Below, piece after piece: positions 9,177 through 17,757 of a stretch of 64,000 bases of DNA. Position numbers and translations under genes: made by a program. Each line of letters begins with the position of its first letter. Position 1 is the stretch's first letter. Below the pieces are notes generated by a model that saw only the letters and a program-made list of their open reading frames with translations, made no database searches and had not been told where the DNA came from. Source of the DNA: Spirosoma lacussanchae. Lineage in GTDB: Bacteria; Bacteroidota; Bacteroidia; Cytophagales; Spirosomataceae. The stretch is taken from assembly GCF_005870035.1 (NCBI RefSeq), contig NZ_SWJG01000001.1, positions 1,723,639 to 1,787,638 of the forward strand, written 5' to 3'.

Positions 9177-10448
9177 ATGACTCCCAGATTCCTTCGCCAC
9201 CCGACCGCGTTCATGCTCTTCGGAGCCACGGCTGCTTTCTGCACCTACGCCTGCATGTATGCCTTTCGCAAAGGCATTACGGCGGTAACCTTCGAAGGAA
9301 TGGCCTTTGCGGGGATCAACTATAAGATCTGGCTCGTTACGGCGCAGGTGCTGGGTTATGCCGCTTCTAAAGGCCTAGGTATCAAGTTTGTATCGGAGAT
9401 GTCGCCGGGCCGCCGGGCCGGTAATATGCTGTTGTTGGTCGGGATGGCTCTGCTGGCCCTGCTCGGATTTGCTCTCGTTCCGGCTCCCTGGAATATCGTA
9501 TTTCTGTTCCTGAACGGCCTCCCGCTGGGTATGGTCTACGGAATTACCCTCGGGTTTCTGGAAGGCCGCCGACAGACCGATGCGCTGGTTGCCGGGCTTA
9601 CCGCTTCGTTCATTTTCGCGTCGGGCTTCGTAAAAACGGTGGCGCTGTCGATCCGGGCCAGCTGGGGCGTAACGGAGTTCTGGCTGCCTTTCGTTACGGG
9701 TAGTCTGTTCGTACTGCCGATGCTCGTATCGGTCTACGCGCTGACGCTGCTGCCCCCGCCTACGCCCGAAGATCGCGCGCTGCGTACCGAGCGAAAACCG
9801 ATGAATCAGCCCGAACGGCAGGCCTTCGTGCGCGAGTTTGGGCCGGGCCTGGCTCTGCTCATCGCCAGCTACGTGCTGCTGACCGCCTTCCGCGACTTTC
9901 GCGACAACTTCGGCCCTGAAATTATGAAAGACGCGGGCGTGGAGAACCCGGCGGTTTTTGCCCGCACAGAAACGCTGGTAGCGCTGGGAATCCTGGTCGT
10001 CATGGCTCTGCTGCAGCGCGTAACGGATAATTTTCGGGCCTTTGCCCTGCTGAACGGCATCATGCTGGCGGGCGGGGTGCTGGTGGGCGTCAGCACCTGG
10101 CTCTACACGACGGGTACCCTCGACCCCGGCACCTGGTTTCTGCTGACGGGTCTGGGTCTGTACATGGGCTATGTACCCTGCAACGGCCTGTATTTCGAGC
10201 GGTTGGTGGCGGCTTTCCGGTACGTTAGCACGGTCGGTTTCATCGTCACCCTGGCCGACTGGTACGGGTATCTGGGCAGCGTTGGGGTGTTGCTGTACAA
10301 AAATTTCGGGCAGGGTGGCATCAGCTATCGGGAGTTCTTCGTATCTGGTGCGTACATCCTGGCGGTCGTTTATGGTATACTGGTCGTCGCGTCGTTTGCG
10401 TACTTTAGCCGCAAGTTTCGGGACCGTCCCGAGCCGATGGTTGCCTGA
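9177..10448 (+). CDS. DUF5690 family / MFS-type inner membrane transporter
   Basis: 423 residues with about 12 hydrophobic segments. The sequence is of the Bacteroidota family DUF5690, distantly related to organophosphate:phosphate antiporters of the major facilitator superfamily; FRKGITAVTF near the first helix recalls the GlpT/UhpT group. ATG 9177 is preferred over TTG 9156 because it starts directly before the first membrane segment. The position behind the TonB receptor and the phosphoesterase/PhnZ genes supports import of a phosphonate or organophosphate across the inner membrane. That substrate is inference; the membrane transporter call is secure. Confidence 0.78.
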   Translation: MTPRFLRHPTAFMLFGATAAFCTYACMYAFRKGITAVTFEGMAFAGINYKIWLVTAQVLGYAASKGLGIKFVSEMSPGRRAGNMLLLVGMALLALLGFALVPAPWNIVFLFLNGLPLGMVYGITLGFLEGRRQTDALVAGLTASFIFASGFVKTVALSIRASWGVTEFWLPFVTGSLFVLPMLVSVYALTLLPPPTPEDRALRTERKPMNQPERQAFVREFGPGLALLIASYVLLTAFRDFRDNFGPEIMKDAGVENPAVFARTETLVALGILVVMALLQRVTDNFRAFALLNGIMLAGGVLVGVSTWLYTTGTLDPGTWFLLTGLGLYMGYVPCNGLYFERLVAAFRYVSTVGFIVTLADWYGYLGSVGVLLYKNFGQGGISYREFFVSGAYILAVVYGILVVASFAYFSRKFRDRPEPMVA

Positions 10449-10492
10449 CCGGCCGCTGCGCCGGGCGAGCCGCCACCGATAAACCGATACCT

Positions 10493-11110
10493 ATGAATCC
10501 CTGGAGCGACGTTCCTGCCGATGATTATGAACGCCACATGAGCCACGACACCGTTGGTCAGCTGGCCTGTCTGAGTGAGATTACCCAGGAAAAAGTAGAG
10601 CAGCGTTATCCGCAGACCATAGCCGTTTATGGCGCCTGCACCGGAAACGGGTTTGTTCACTTCACCGACGCCCGGCGGGTATACGCCGTTGACCTGAACC
10701 CGGGGTATCTGGCCATCTGCCACGAGCGCTACGACCCCATCCTGAACGAGCTGGTGCTGATACAGGCTGATATCAACCAGGACCCCGTTCCGATTCCACC
10801 CGATTCGGCCGATCTGATCATCTGCCACCTGTTTCTCGAATATGTTGATCTGGAGCGGGCCTTTGCCAGTCTCCGGCAAACCCTTCGGCGGGGTGGGCTG
10901 TTGAATGTGGTACTCCAGCGCAGCAACAACAGCGGTTGGGTCAGCAATACGGGGGTAACAACGCTGCAGCCGGTAGCCGCTATCGCTACCGAGGTGGCCG
11001 AGGAAAGCCTGCTGGCTCATACCGCCCCGGCCCTGCGTTTCGAAGGTCGTCAGACCTACCGGATGCCCAATGGCAAAAGCCTGGTTTCCTACGATTTTAT
11101 AAAACAGTAA
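10493..11110 (+). CDS. Class I SAM-dependent methyltransferase-like protein
   Basis: 205 residues. The AVYGACTGNGF segment is an altered glycine-rich SAM-binding motif I (usually D/E-x-G-x-G-x-G), followed by VYAVDLN for the ribose-binding acid and a SADLIICHLFLEYVDL segment like motif IV. The C-terminal half has the usual alternating strands. It follows the transporter by 44 bases on the same strand. Its substrate is unknown. The Ala-Cys replacement in motif I leaves some doubt that catalysis is standard. Confidence 0.7.
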   Translation: MNPWSDVPADDYERHMSHDTVGQLACLSEITQEKVEQRYPQTIAVYGACTGNGFVHFTDARRVYAVDLNPGYLAICHERYDPILNELVLIQADINQDPVPIPPDSADLIICHLFLEYVDLERAFASLRQTLRRGGLLNVVLQRSNNSGWVSNTGVTTLQPVAAIATEVAEESLLAHTAPALRFEGRQTYRMPNGKSLVSYDFIKQ

Positions 11111-11179
11111 GAACGAAACGACGCCTGGCTAATACCCCGCAGCATTGGGCAGGCCGGCGAAGTCATCGAAACGTCAATC

Positions 11180-12121
11180 ATGAAACAGGTGCTAATCCTG
11201 ACCGGCCTGAGCGGCAGCGGTAAGTCTACCTACGCCCGCCAGTTCTGCGCCGACCACCCCAACTGGCTACGGGTCAACCGCGATGATCTCCGGCGTAGTC
11301 TGCTGCCGGTTTCGTTGCCCGACTACTGGCAAAACTACCCCGATTCGGAAAAAAACCGAATCGAAACGATTGTCAGCGCCATGCAGGAGACGGCCCTGCT
11401 GGAGGGGCTACGGCGTGGCTGGCACGTGCTGGTTGATAATACAAACCTGAAAGTCAGTTACTTTAATGAATTCAGGAAGCTGCTGGCGGAGCACATAGAC
11501 GAGGTCACGATCCAGTACCGGCTCATCGATACGCCCCTCGACGAGTGTATCCGGCGCGACCGCAACCGGTCCGATTCGGTAGGGGAGGCCGTGATCCGGA
11601 AGCAGGCCGAGCAGTTGGCGACCCTGAAAAAGACATTCCGATTTACGTCCGAAACCCTAACCCGCCGGCCCGCCTTTCAACGCGGGCAGGAGAGCCATCT
11701 GCCCGGCTGCATACTGGTCGACATCGATGGTACCGTAGCCGACAAAGGGGATCGCTCACCGTACGACTGGCACCGGGTCGGCCTCGACACGCCCAAATGG
11801 CCGATCATTAATCTGGTCAGGGCCATGCGGGTGTCGGGCTATGCCATCGTGTTTTTCTCCGGTCGCGACGCTGTTTGCCGGGCCGAAACCGTAGACTGGC
11901 TCAATCGGCATTTCGGCTGGACCACGGCTGACTATCAGCTGTTCATGCGTCCCCAGCGCGACAACCGGAAAGATGCCGTCGTCAAGCAGGAACTGTTCGA
12001 TCGGCATATTCAGGGGCGGTACCGGGTGGAGTTTGTGGTCGATGACCGCCAGCAGGTTGTCGACATGTGGCGCCGAACGGTGGGGCTTACCTGCCTGCAG
12101 GTCGATTATGGCGATTTCTGA
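11180..12121 (+). CDS. T4-like polynucleotide 5'-kinase / 3'-phosphatase
   Basis: 313 residues, two domains in the same order as phage T4 Pnkp. The N-terminal kinase has the P-loop GLSGSGKST with Lys15 and Ser16, then NRDD with Asp35 and Arg38, and Arg126; these positions coincide with the T4 catalytic residues as I remember them. The C-terminal HAD phosphatase has VDIDGTVAD (Asp181, Asp183), SPYD, FSGRD (Arg229) and VDDR (Asp288, Asp289), and ends WRRTVGL...VDYGDF, closely echoing the T4 C-terminus. Such enzymes heal 5'-OH and 2',3'-phosphate ends of broken RNA (or DNA) for a ligase. No RNA ligase gene is visible nearby. Length matches the T4 family. Confidence 0.85.
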   Translation: MKQVLILTGLSGSGKSTYARQFCADHPNWLRVNRDDLRRSLLPVSLPDYWQNYPDSEKNRIETIVSAMQETALLEGLRRGWHVLVDNTNLKVSYFNEFRKLLAEHIDEVTIQYRLIDTPLDECIRRDRNRSDSVGEAVIRKQAEQLATLKKTFRFTSETLTRRPAFQRGQESHLPGCILVDIDGTVADKGDRSPYDWHRVGLDTPKWPIINLVRAMRVSGYAIVFFSGRDAVCRAETVDWLNRHFGWTTADYQLFMRPQRDNRKDAVVKQELFDRHIQGRYRVEFVVDDRQQVVDMWRRTVGLTCLQVDYGDF

Positions 12122-12225
12122 CCTAAACCCATTTGCCGTCCTTTTTTGTTATTCTTACAGCAACTTTGTCTTGAGAGCGCCCCGCTGCGTTGGGTCAGCC
12201 GGATCGACAAGCACTCCCTGTATTC

Positions 12226-14310
12226 ATGAAACTTCTGAAAGTAGCCGCCGGTGTACTGAACCAGACCCCCCTAGCGTGGGAACACAACAAGCAAAACATT
12301 ATCAACGCCATTGAGGAAGCGCAGCGGCAGCACGTCAGCCTGCTGTGCCTGCCCGAGCTGGCCATTACCGGCTACGGCTGCGAGGATGCCTTTTTTGCGC
12401 AGAATACCATCGACCAGGCCATTGCCTCACTGCTGGATATCGTTGAGCATACTAATGACATTGCCGTAGCGCTCGGCATGCCGCTACGGCATAACAACCG
12501 GATTTACGATGTAGTATGTCTGGTGGCCAACAAGCGGATTCTGGGCTTTGCGGCCAAGCAGTACATGGCCAACAACGGGCTCCATTACGAAGCCCGCTGG
12601 TTTCAACCCTGGCAGATGGGCCTGCGCGACGAAACCCGGATTGGCGATTTTACCTATCCGTTCGGGGATCTGGTCTTCGACCTGTCGGGCGTCCGTATCG
12701 CGTTCGAGATCTGCGAAGATGCCTGGATCGCCAACCGGCCCGGCCGTACGCTGTACGAACGGGGGGTCGATATTCTGATGAACCCGTCGGCCAGCCACTT
12801 TGGCTTCTTCAAATCGCAAACCCGCGAACGCTTCGTAATCGATGCCAGCCGGGCGTTTGGGGTCAGCTACATTTATACTAACATGCTCGGAAACGAAGCC
12901 GGGCGGGTTATCTACGACGGCGACGCCATGGTAGCCTCCAACGGCGAGCTGCTGGTGTCGGGCGCGCGGCTGAGCTACCACGACTTCGTCATCGTACCGG
13001 CCGTGATCGACATCGATGCTACCCGGCTCAACCAGGTGCAGAGCCGTGGTAACCTGGCCCTGGCCATGACCAACCTGCGCGTTGCTGACCGGTTCGACTG
13101 GCCCGAGGTGGCACCCGTCAGACAAAAAGCCGAACTGGAGGCCTGGGAACGGGGCGGATACCTCAAAGAAGAAGAGTTTGCCCGGGCCGTGGCGCTGGGC
13201 CTGTTCGACTACCTGCGCAAGAGCCGGTCGCAGGGGTATGTGCTGTCGCTAAGTGGCGGAGCCGACTCGTCGGCCATTGCGGCTACTGTTTTTCTGATGA
13301 TCCGGATGGCTGTCCAGGACATCGGTATCGAGGGCGTTAAGAAGAAACTTGACTACATCCGCGCCCTTCAGGACTGCGAAACGCCCGAAGCCATGGTCGG
13401 TAAACTGCTGACCGTAATGTACCAGGGCACCGAAAACTCATCCGACGATACGTTCAACTCGGCCAAAGAGCTGGCCGACGATATTGGGGCTACCTTCCTT
13501 TCGATCAACATCAACGGGCTGGTAGAAACCTACCGGGGGCTGATCGAAGCACAACTGGGCCGCACGCTGTCGTGGGATACCGATGATCTGGCGCTGCAGA
13601 ATATTCAGGCCCGGGTGCGGGCGCCGGGTATCTGGATGATTGCCAACATTAACAACGCCCTGCTGCTCAGCACGTCGAACCGCTCCGAAGCGGCTGTCGG
13701 CTACGCTACCATGGACGGCGATACGGCGGGCAGTATTTCGCCCATTACCGGAATCGATAAGCATTTTCTGCGGAGCTGGCTGGTATGGCTCGAAACCGTT
13801 GGGCTGAACATCAAAAATGCCACGGAACCCACCGACCGGACCAGCCTGGCCATTGGCCCCGTTACGCCCGATGAGCTGATCAAGGTAAAAGGACTGCGCG
13901 CTGTTAACAACCTGCAGCCCACCGCCGAGTTGCGACCGCTCGACAAGAAGCAGACCGACGAGGATGACCTGATGCCGTATGATGTGCTGAACGCCATCGA
14001 GCAGGCCGCCATTCGCGATAAGCAGCCTCCCGTCGATGTGCTGAAGCTCGTAGAAGTACAGTTTGCCGGTATGCACGAGCGCGAGAAACTGCTGATCTGG
14101 GTAGAGCGGTTCTTTAAACTCTGGAGCCGTAACCAGTGGAAGCGCGAACGCTACGCGCCCAGCTTCCACCTCGACGACCACAACCTCGACCCGCGTTCGT
14201 GGATGCGCTTCCCGATTCTGTCGGGCGGATACGAAAAAGAACTCGCCGAGATGCGCGACTGGGCTGCCGAGCAAAAGCCCAGCGGCCGCCGGGGTAAGAT
14301 TGGATTTTAA
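12226..14310 (+). CDS. nadE: Glutamine-dependent NAD+ synthetase
   Basis: 694 residues. The N-terminal nitrilase-type glutaminase domain (about 1-280) shows the catalytic triad in Glu44 (LPELAITG), Lys111 (AAKQYM) and Cys163 (FEICEDAW). The C-terminal synthetase domain has the PP-loop LSGGADSSA at about 340-348 and later STSNRSEAAVGY. The enzyme makes NAD+ from deamido-NAD using ATP and ammonia tunnelled from glutamine. ATG 12226 is chosen because homologues start with this MKLLKVAAG-type segment; an in-frame ATG at 12190 would add an unlikely extension. It stands after a 104-base gap from the kinase gene. Confidence 0.95.
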   Translation: MKLLKVAAGVLNQTPLAWEHNKQNIINAIEEAQRQHVSLLCLPELAITGYGCEDAFFAQNTIDQAIASLLDIVEHTNDIAVALGMPLRHNNRIYDVVCLVANKRILGFAAKQYMANNGLHYEARWFQPWQMGLRDETRIGDFTYPFGDLVFDLSGVRIAFEICEDAWIANRPGRTLYERGVDILMNPSASHFGFFKSQTRERFVIDASRAFGVSYIYTNMLGNEAGRVIYDGDAMVASNGELLVSGARLSYHDFVIVPAVIDIDATRLNQVQSRGNLALAMTNLRVADRFDWPEVAPVRQKAELEAWERGGYLKEEEFARAVALGLFDYLRKSRSQGYVLSLSGGADSSAIAATVFLMIRMAVQDIGIEGVKKKLDYIRALQDCETPEAMVGKLLTVMYQGTENSSDDTFNSAKELADDIGATFLSININGLVETYRGLIEAQLGRTLSWDTDDLALQNIQARVRAPGIWMIANINNALLLSTSNRSEAAVGYATMDGDTAGSISPITGIDKHFLRSWLVWLETVGLNIKNATEPTDRTSLAIGPVTPDELIKVKGLRAVNNLQPTAELRPLDKKQTDEDDLMPYDVLNAIEQAAIRDKQPPVDVLKLVEVQFAGMHEREKLLIWVERFFKLWSRNQWKRERYAPSFHLDDHNLDPRSWMRFPILSGGYEKELAEMRDWAAEQKPSGRRGKIGF

Positions 14311-14383
14311 TCCGCCACTTCTGCCGTAACAGACATATGAACCACGCAACCCTGCGACGAGTGAATAAACCCGGGGGGAGCCG

Positions 14384-15250
14384 ATGAAACAGCTGCTCCC
14401 CGGTGTTCTTTTCGCGGCTCTCTGGGCGTCGGCATCGGCGGCAACCAAATTTGGGGTGCTGTCGGTACATCCGCTCATTCTGGCCAATGTTCGTTTTTTT
14501 ATTGCCGGTACTGGTATGCTCCTGTTCGCCTATGGCGTACAACGTACCGATGCCTGGCCCAACCGGGCTGAGTTTGGCCGGCTAACGATTTTTGCGCTGC
14601 TGAACACGACGATTTACCTAGGGGCGTTTGTACTGGCGCTCAGGCAGGTGTCGGCCGGGATCGGTAGTCTTTCTACGGCCACCAATCCGTTGTTCATTGC
14701 GCTGCTGTCGGCCCTGTGGCTGCGCCGTATGCCACGTCCGAACGAGCTGGCCGGTCTCGTGCTGGGGCTGGTCGGGGTGGGAGTGGCGACGTATCCGCTG
14801 TTGCAGGATGCCCACGCTACTGTAGAGGGCCTGATCATCCTGCTGATCGGCATGATCTCGGTATCGGCCGCGACGGTCTATTACGCGCGTTTTGAATGGC
14901 GTCTGCCCAACCTGGTCATCAACGGCTGGCAGGTGTTGCTGGGTGGCTTTCTGCTGATCCCCTTCACGCTCCTGAGCGCGGCTTTTGACCCATCGGTCTT
15001 CGGCGCTTCGCACTACGATGCCCGGTTCTGGGCGTCGGTTTTCTGGCTGATTATACCGGTGTCGGTGGCGGCTCTGCAGCTGTGGTTCTACCTGGTTCGG
15101 CAAGACCCCGTCCGGGCGTCGCTTTGGCTCTTTCTCTGCCCAATCTTCGGCTTTCTCTATTCGTACGTACTGCTGGGCGAACCCATCACCCTGTATACCG
15201 TAGCTGGCACCGCGCTGGTCGTATCCGGCCTATGGCTGGGCCGCCGGTAA
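14384..15250 (+). CDS. EamA/DMT family inner membrane transporter
   Basis: 288 residues with about ten hydrophobic helices in two halves, each an EamA repeat: LFAALWASASAATKFGV at the start, and a second half beginning near residue 145. Proteins of this drug/metabolite transporter group usually export amino acids or metabolites. It follows nadE by 73 bases on the same strand. The substrate cannot be read from the sequence. Confidence 0.85.
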   Translation: MKQLLPGVLFAALWASASAATKFGVLSVHPLILANVRFFIAGTGMLLFAYGVQRTDAWPNRAEFGRLTIFALLNTTIYLGAFVLALRQVSAGIGSLSTATNPLFIALLSALWLRRMPRPNELAGLVLGLVGVGVATYPLLQDAHATVEGLIILLIGMISVSAATVYYARFEWRLPNLVINGWQVLLGGFLLIPFTLLSAAFDPSVFGASHYDARFWASVFWLIIPVSVAALQLWFYLVRQDPVRASLWLFLCPIFGFLYSYVLLGEPITLYTVAGTALVVSGLWLGRR

Positions 15251-15280
15251 AGGTTGGGCGGTCCGTTCCTACGCTACTAC

Positions 15281-15325
15281 ACCATGGTCCGTGAGGATCG
15301 GACCGCTGACCGCACGGACCACGGT
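15281..15325. terminator. Imperfect inverted repeat between convergent genes
   Basis: Arms 15281-15293 (ACCATGGTCCGTG) and 15313-15325 pair with one mismatch over 13 bases around a 19-base loop. Further GGTCCG/CGGACC words nearby can form competing pairs. It sits between the convergent EamA and OmpA-domain genes. No clear U-run follows on either strand, so a terminator role is only a guess. Confidence 0.4.
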
Positions 15326-15395
15326 GGCGGGACCGCTTATTCGGATAGTCTGTTGCTGACGCGAGAGAGATGCGAAGGCCGGTGCGATCGCGTCT

Positions 15396-16379
15396 CTACT
15401 GTTTGATCACCGTCATTTCGACGCGCCGGTTTTGCTGGCGGGAAAACTCGTGGTTGTTACTGGCGATGGGGCGGGTTGGGCCGTAGCCACGGGTGCTGAT
15501 TCGATTGGCGGCTATACCATTCTTTACCAGAAACTCTTTGACCACATCGACCCGCTGCTTCGAGAGCTTCAGGTTCTCATCGAAATCGCCCTGGTTGTCG
15601 GTATGACCGGCCAGCTCAATTTCGGCGGTGGCGTTGGCCTGCATGAAGGTCAGCAGCTGATCGAGCGCGGGCTGGGCGTCGGGCAACAACTCGGCTTTGC
15701 TCTGCACAAACTGAATAGCCCGCAGCTGCGTGGTCTTCCCGACCGGAGCCACAACGAGTGGAGGAGTGTAAACCACTTTAGCGTCGAGGGTTTTGGGCGG
15801 TGTAACGCGGGGGCTGCTGACGGGAGGAGGAGTCGGGCGCGCCGGAGGGGTCGTAGCGACGGGAGCCGCTGCCGCTGGTACCGTCGCTGCATTAGCCACG
15901 TTCGTACCTGAGGCCAGTAAGTCTGTGGATTGGGTGGTTGAAGAGGGCGTAGTCTGGCGTGTATCGGTCAAGGTCACATTTTTTTCCTGAACAGGGGGTT
16001 GTGTCCCGGTACGATACAGACGAATCACTTTGGTGAGCTTGTTCACGTAGATAGACGTATACGTGAGTTGTTCGTTGAGGGGATGATAGCCATCAGCGCT
16101 GATCGTTACTATGTAAGACTGACGGGGGCCAAGGGTGATTTTGAACGAACCGTCAGCCCCGGTTCGTTGGGGATTCCCTTTCACGCCGGCCTGATTCGTC
16201 GCTGAAATAAGGGCTCCACTCAGCGGTTTTCGGTTAGAAGCATCGACAACGGAACCTTCGAAGGTGACGGCCTGAAGCGTTGAGGGCGACATGGGCGGGG
16301 TTTGTCCCCAGCCAGTCTTTGGAATCAACGGACTAGCTAGTAAGCAACAGTAAATAACGAGAGGCTGTAATCGTTTCAT
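15396..16379 (-). CDS. OmpA-domain protein with carboxypeptidase-regulatory-like N-terminus
   Basis: 327 residues. The signal peptide starts at ATG 16379 (MKRLQPLVIYC...) and ends near GWGQ. A carboxypeptidase-regulatory-like beta-sandwich (about 35-115) follows, then a long Ala/Pro/Thr linker, then a C-terminal OmpA peptidoglycan-binding domain (about 215-325) with LAGHTDNQGD and the RGYGPTRP segment. The protein probably sits in the outer membrane or periplasm and binds peptidoglycan. A far-upstream start in the same frame would remove the signal peptide and overlap the divergent gene, so it is rejected. A TATTTTTG box lies 48 bases before the start. Confidence 0.87.
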   Translation of the reverse strand: MKRLQPLVIYCCLLASPLIPKTGWGQTPPMSPSTLQAVTFEGSVVDASNRKPLSGALISATNQAGVKGNPQRTGADGSFKITLGPRQSYIVTISADGYHPLNEQLTYTSIYVNKLTKVIRLYRTGTQPPVQEKNVTLTDTRQTTPSSTTQSTDLLASGTNVANAATVPAAAAPVATTPPARPTPPPVSSPRVTPPKTLDAKVVYTPPLVVAPVGKTTQLRAIQFVQSKAELLPDAQPALDQLLTFMQANATAEIELAGHTDNQGDFDENLKLSKQRVDVVKEFLVKNGIAANRISTRGYGPTRPIASNNHEFSRQQNRRVEMTVIKQ

Positions 16380-16426
16380 GTTTTCTTTCAACGTAAAAAC
16401 GCCAAGCAAAAGTGCCTTCGTTCGCG

Positions 16427-16434
16427 CAAAAATA
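16427..16434 (-). promoter_or_regulatory. Bacteroidota -7 promoter box for the OmpA-domain gene
   Basis: The - strand reads TATTTTTG, an exact match to the Bacteroidota -7 consensus TAnnTTTG, placed to start transcription about 40 bases before ATG 16379. A good -33 TTTG is not obvious at 19-21 bases. Confidence 0.5.
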
Positions 16435-16583
16435 CAATATGGCCTACTCGCTCTATATGCCTTTGGAAGTGTGTTTTTGGGTATCAAAAAATAGTGTATA
16501 AAGTTCTGATTTTCAGGAATGTTATATGTGTAAAATTGGGGTGGGAAAAGGAACGCCGGAAATGCCTTTTTTGTTGATAGAGT

Positions 16584-17657
16584 ATGACACAGATAACCAA
16601 CGTGACGATGCATTCCCAGAACGCTCAGGCACCGCTTGCACCAGCTCCGGCGAGCCATTTGCCGCTCGACGAGAACTGGCGGAAGTCTATTCCGGCACAG
16701 GTGTTTCTGAACCATTTTTTCGCCATGGATTATCACATCCAGCACCAGAACGACCTGTTCGATGTGGCTAAGTTTCCCATCTTCGGGCAGTTTCATGGGC
16801 GGGTGAACGATGCTAGCTATAAGGCACTGGAAAAGTTGCTGCTCAACAGCTGGAGTGCCGAATATGCGCTGCGCATTACGCCCGTGGTGAATGACGAACA
16901 GTATCTGCAAAGCTCGCTGCACTGGACGTTTCCGCAGGCCTACTACAGTGCGCTGTTCAGCGCACGGGCTTTTCTGGCGGTGCAGGGTATTCAGGTGAGT
17001 AACGAGGAGTTGATCCGGAAGCGGATCGGAAATATGGTCGTACGTGGCTATTACCCGTCGTCCATCGGCTACTATGCGCTTGGCCCGATCAACAGCTACC
17101 GCATCCAGCGGTTGCCGATGGCCCGGCGATTCAGCGTCACGGCTAAAACTGACCTGCTGCTGCCGTCGCGGGCGGGGTCGGCCCAGGCCGAACTGGCGCA
17201 GTTTTTGAAAACCACCCGCGACCAGCGGGTGAAGTCGCTGCGCAATGCCATCCAGAACAATCCCAAAACGGCGCTGCGAAGCCCGAAAACGGGTGAGATT
17301 CTGCAGAAGTTCAGCGTTGAGCAGTATAAGCAGCTGGCCAGACAGATCGGGTATACCACCTATTTCGACATGCTGAGCCGCCTGCGTATCTCGTCGACCA
17401 ACCGGGAAATTGAGCGGTTTGTCGACTCCGAGATTGATGTGAAGCTGTTTCACCAGAGCCTGGTCAATATCGTTGCCCATGTCAACGCTGTTCATGAAGC
17501 ATACATTGCCAAAGCGCTGGGCATGGACGCGTACCGGCAACTGGTCAGTAAGCTGCCCGCCTATCTGCAGGAGAGCTTCGTGCGGGAGCGGATGAACACG
17601 ACCATAGCGCCCATGCTGGACGCCGGTCAGGCCACGGCCGGTCTTGTGGCCGCCTAA
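16584..17657 (+). CDS. Unknown protein with a HEPN-like helical segment
   Basis: 357 residues, no signal peptide or membrane helix, so cytoplasmic. I do not recognise the family. The segment QAYYSALFSARAFLAVQG (about 120-137) followed by a helix with NEELIRKRIGNM resembles helices of HEPN-type domains, which occur in toxins, RNases and RNA-binding proteins, but I cannot place a confident Rx4-6H catalytic motif. The C-terminal third is helical and rich in charged residues. ATG 16584 is used; ATG 16608 in the same frame is an alternative. It is a single-gene unit, divergent from the OmpA-domain gene and ending in a strong terminator. Confidence 0.6.
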   Translation: MTQITNVTMHSQNAQAPLAPAPASHLPLDENWRKSIPAQVFLNHFFAMDYHIQHQNDLFDVAKFPIFGQFHGRVNDASYKALEKLLLNSWSAEYALRITPVVNDEQYLQSSLHWTFPQAYYSALFSARAFLAVQGIQVSNEELIRKRIGNMVVRGYYPSSIGYYALGPINSYRIQRLPMARRFSVTAKTDLLLPSRAGSAQAELAQFLKTTRDQRVKSLRNAIQNNPKTALRSPKTGEILQKFSVEQYKQLARQIGYTTYFDMLSRLRISSTNREIERFVDSEIDVKLFHQSLVNIVAHVNAVHEAYIAKALGMDAYRQLVSKLPAYLQESFVRERMNTTIAPMLDAGQATAGLVAA

Positions 17658-17686
17658 TCCGGATAACTTGCTGGCGATACAACGAA

Positions 17687-17717
17687 AAAGCCGTTTCAGA
17701 TGATCTGAAACGGCTTT
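17687..17717. terminator. Bidirectional intrinsic terminator
   Basis: Perfect 13-base stem, AAAGCCGTTTCAG at 17687-17699 and its complement at 17705-17717, with a five-base loop and A/T runs on both outer sides. It lies between the convergent unknown gene and the large repeat-protein gene and can serve both. Confidence 0.85.
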
Positions 17718-17757
17718 AAAGTAATCAGCTTTTATCCGAACTCATTTTAAGAGTGTT

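Noticed and set aside
13438..14487. 349-residue - strand frame opposite nadE
   Set aside because: Antisense shadow; nadE is intact and conserved here.
16380..17540. 386-residue N-terminal extension of the OmpA-domain frame
   Set aside because: It overlaps the divergent HEPN-like gene and would bury the signal peptide.
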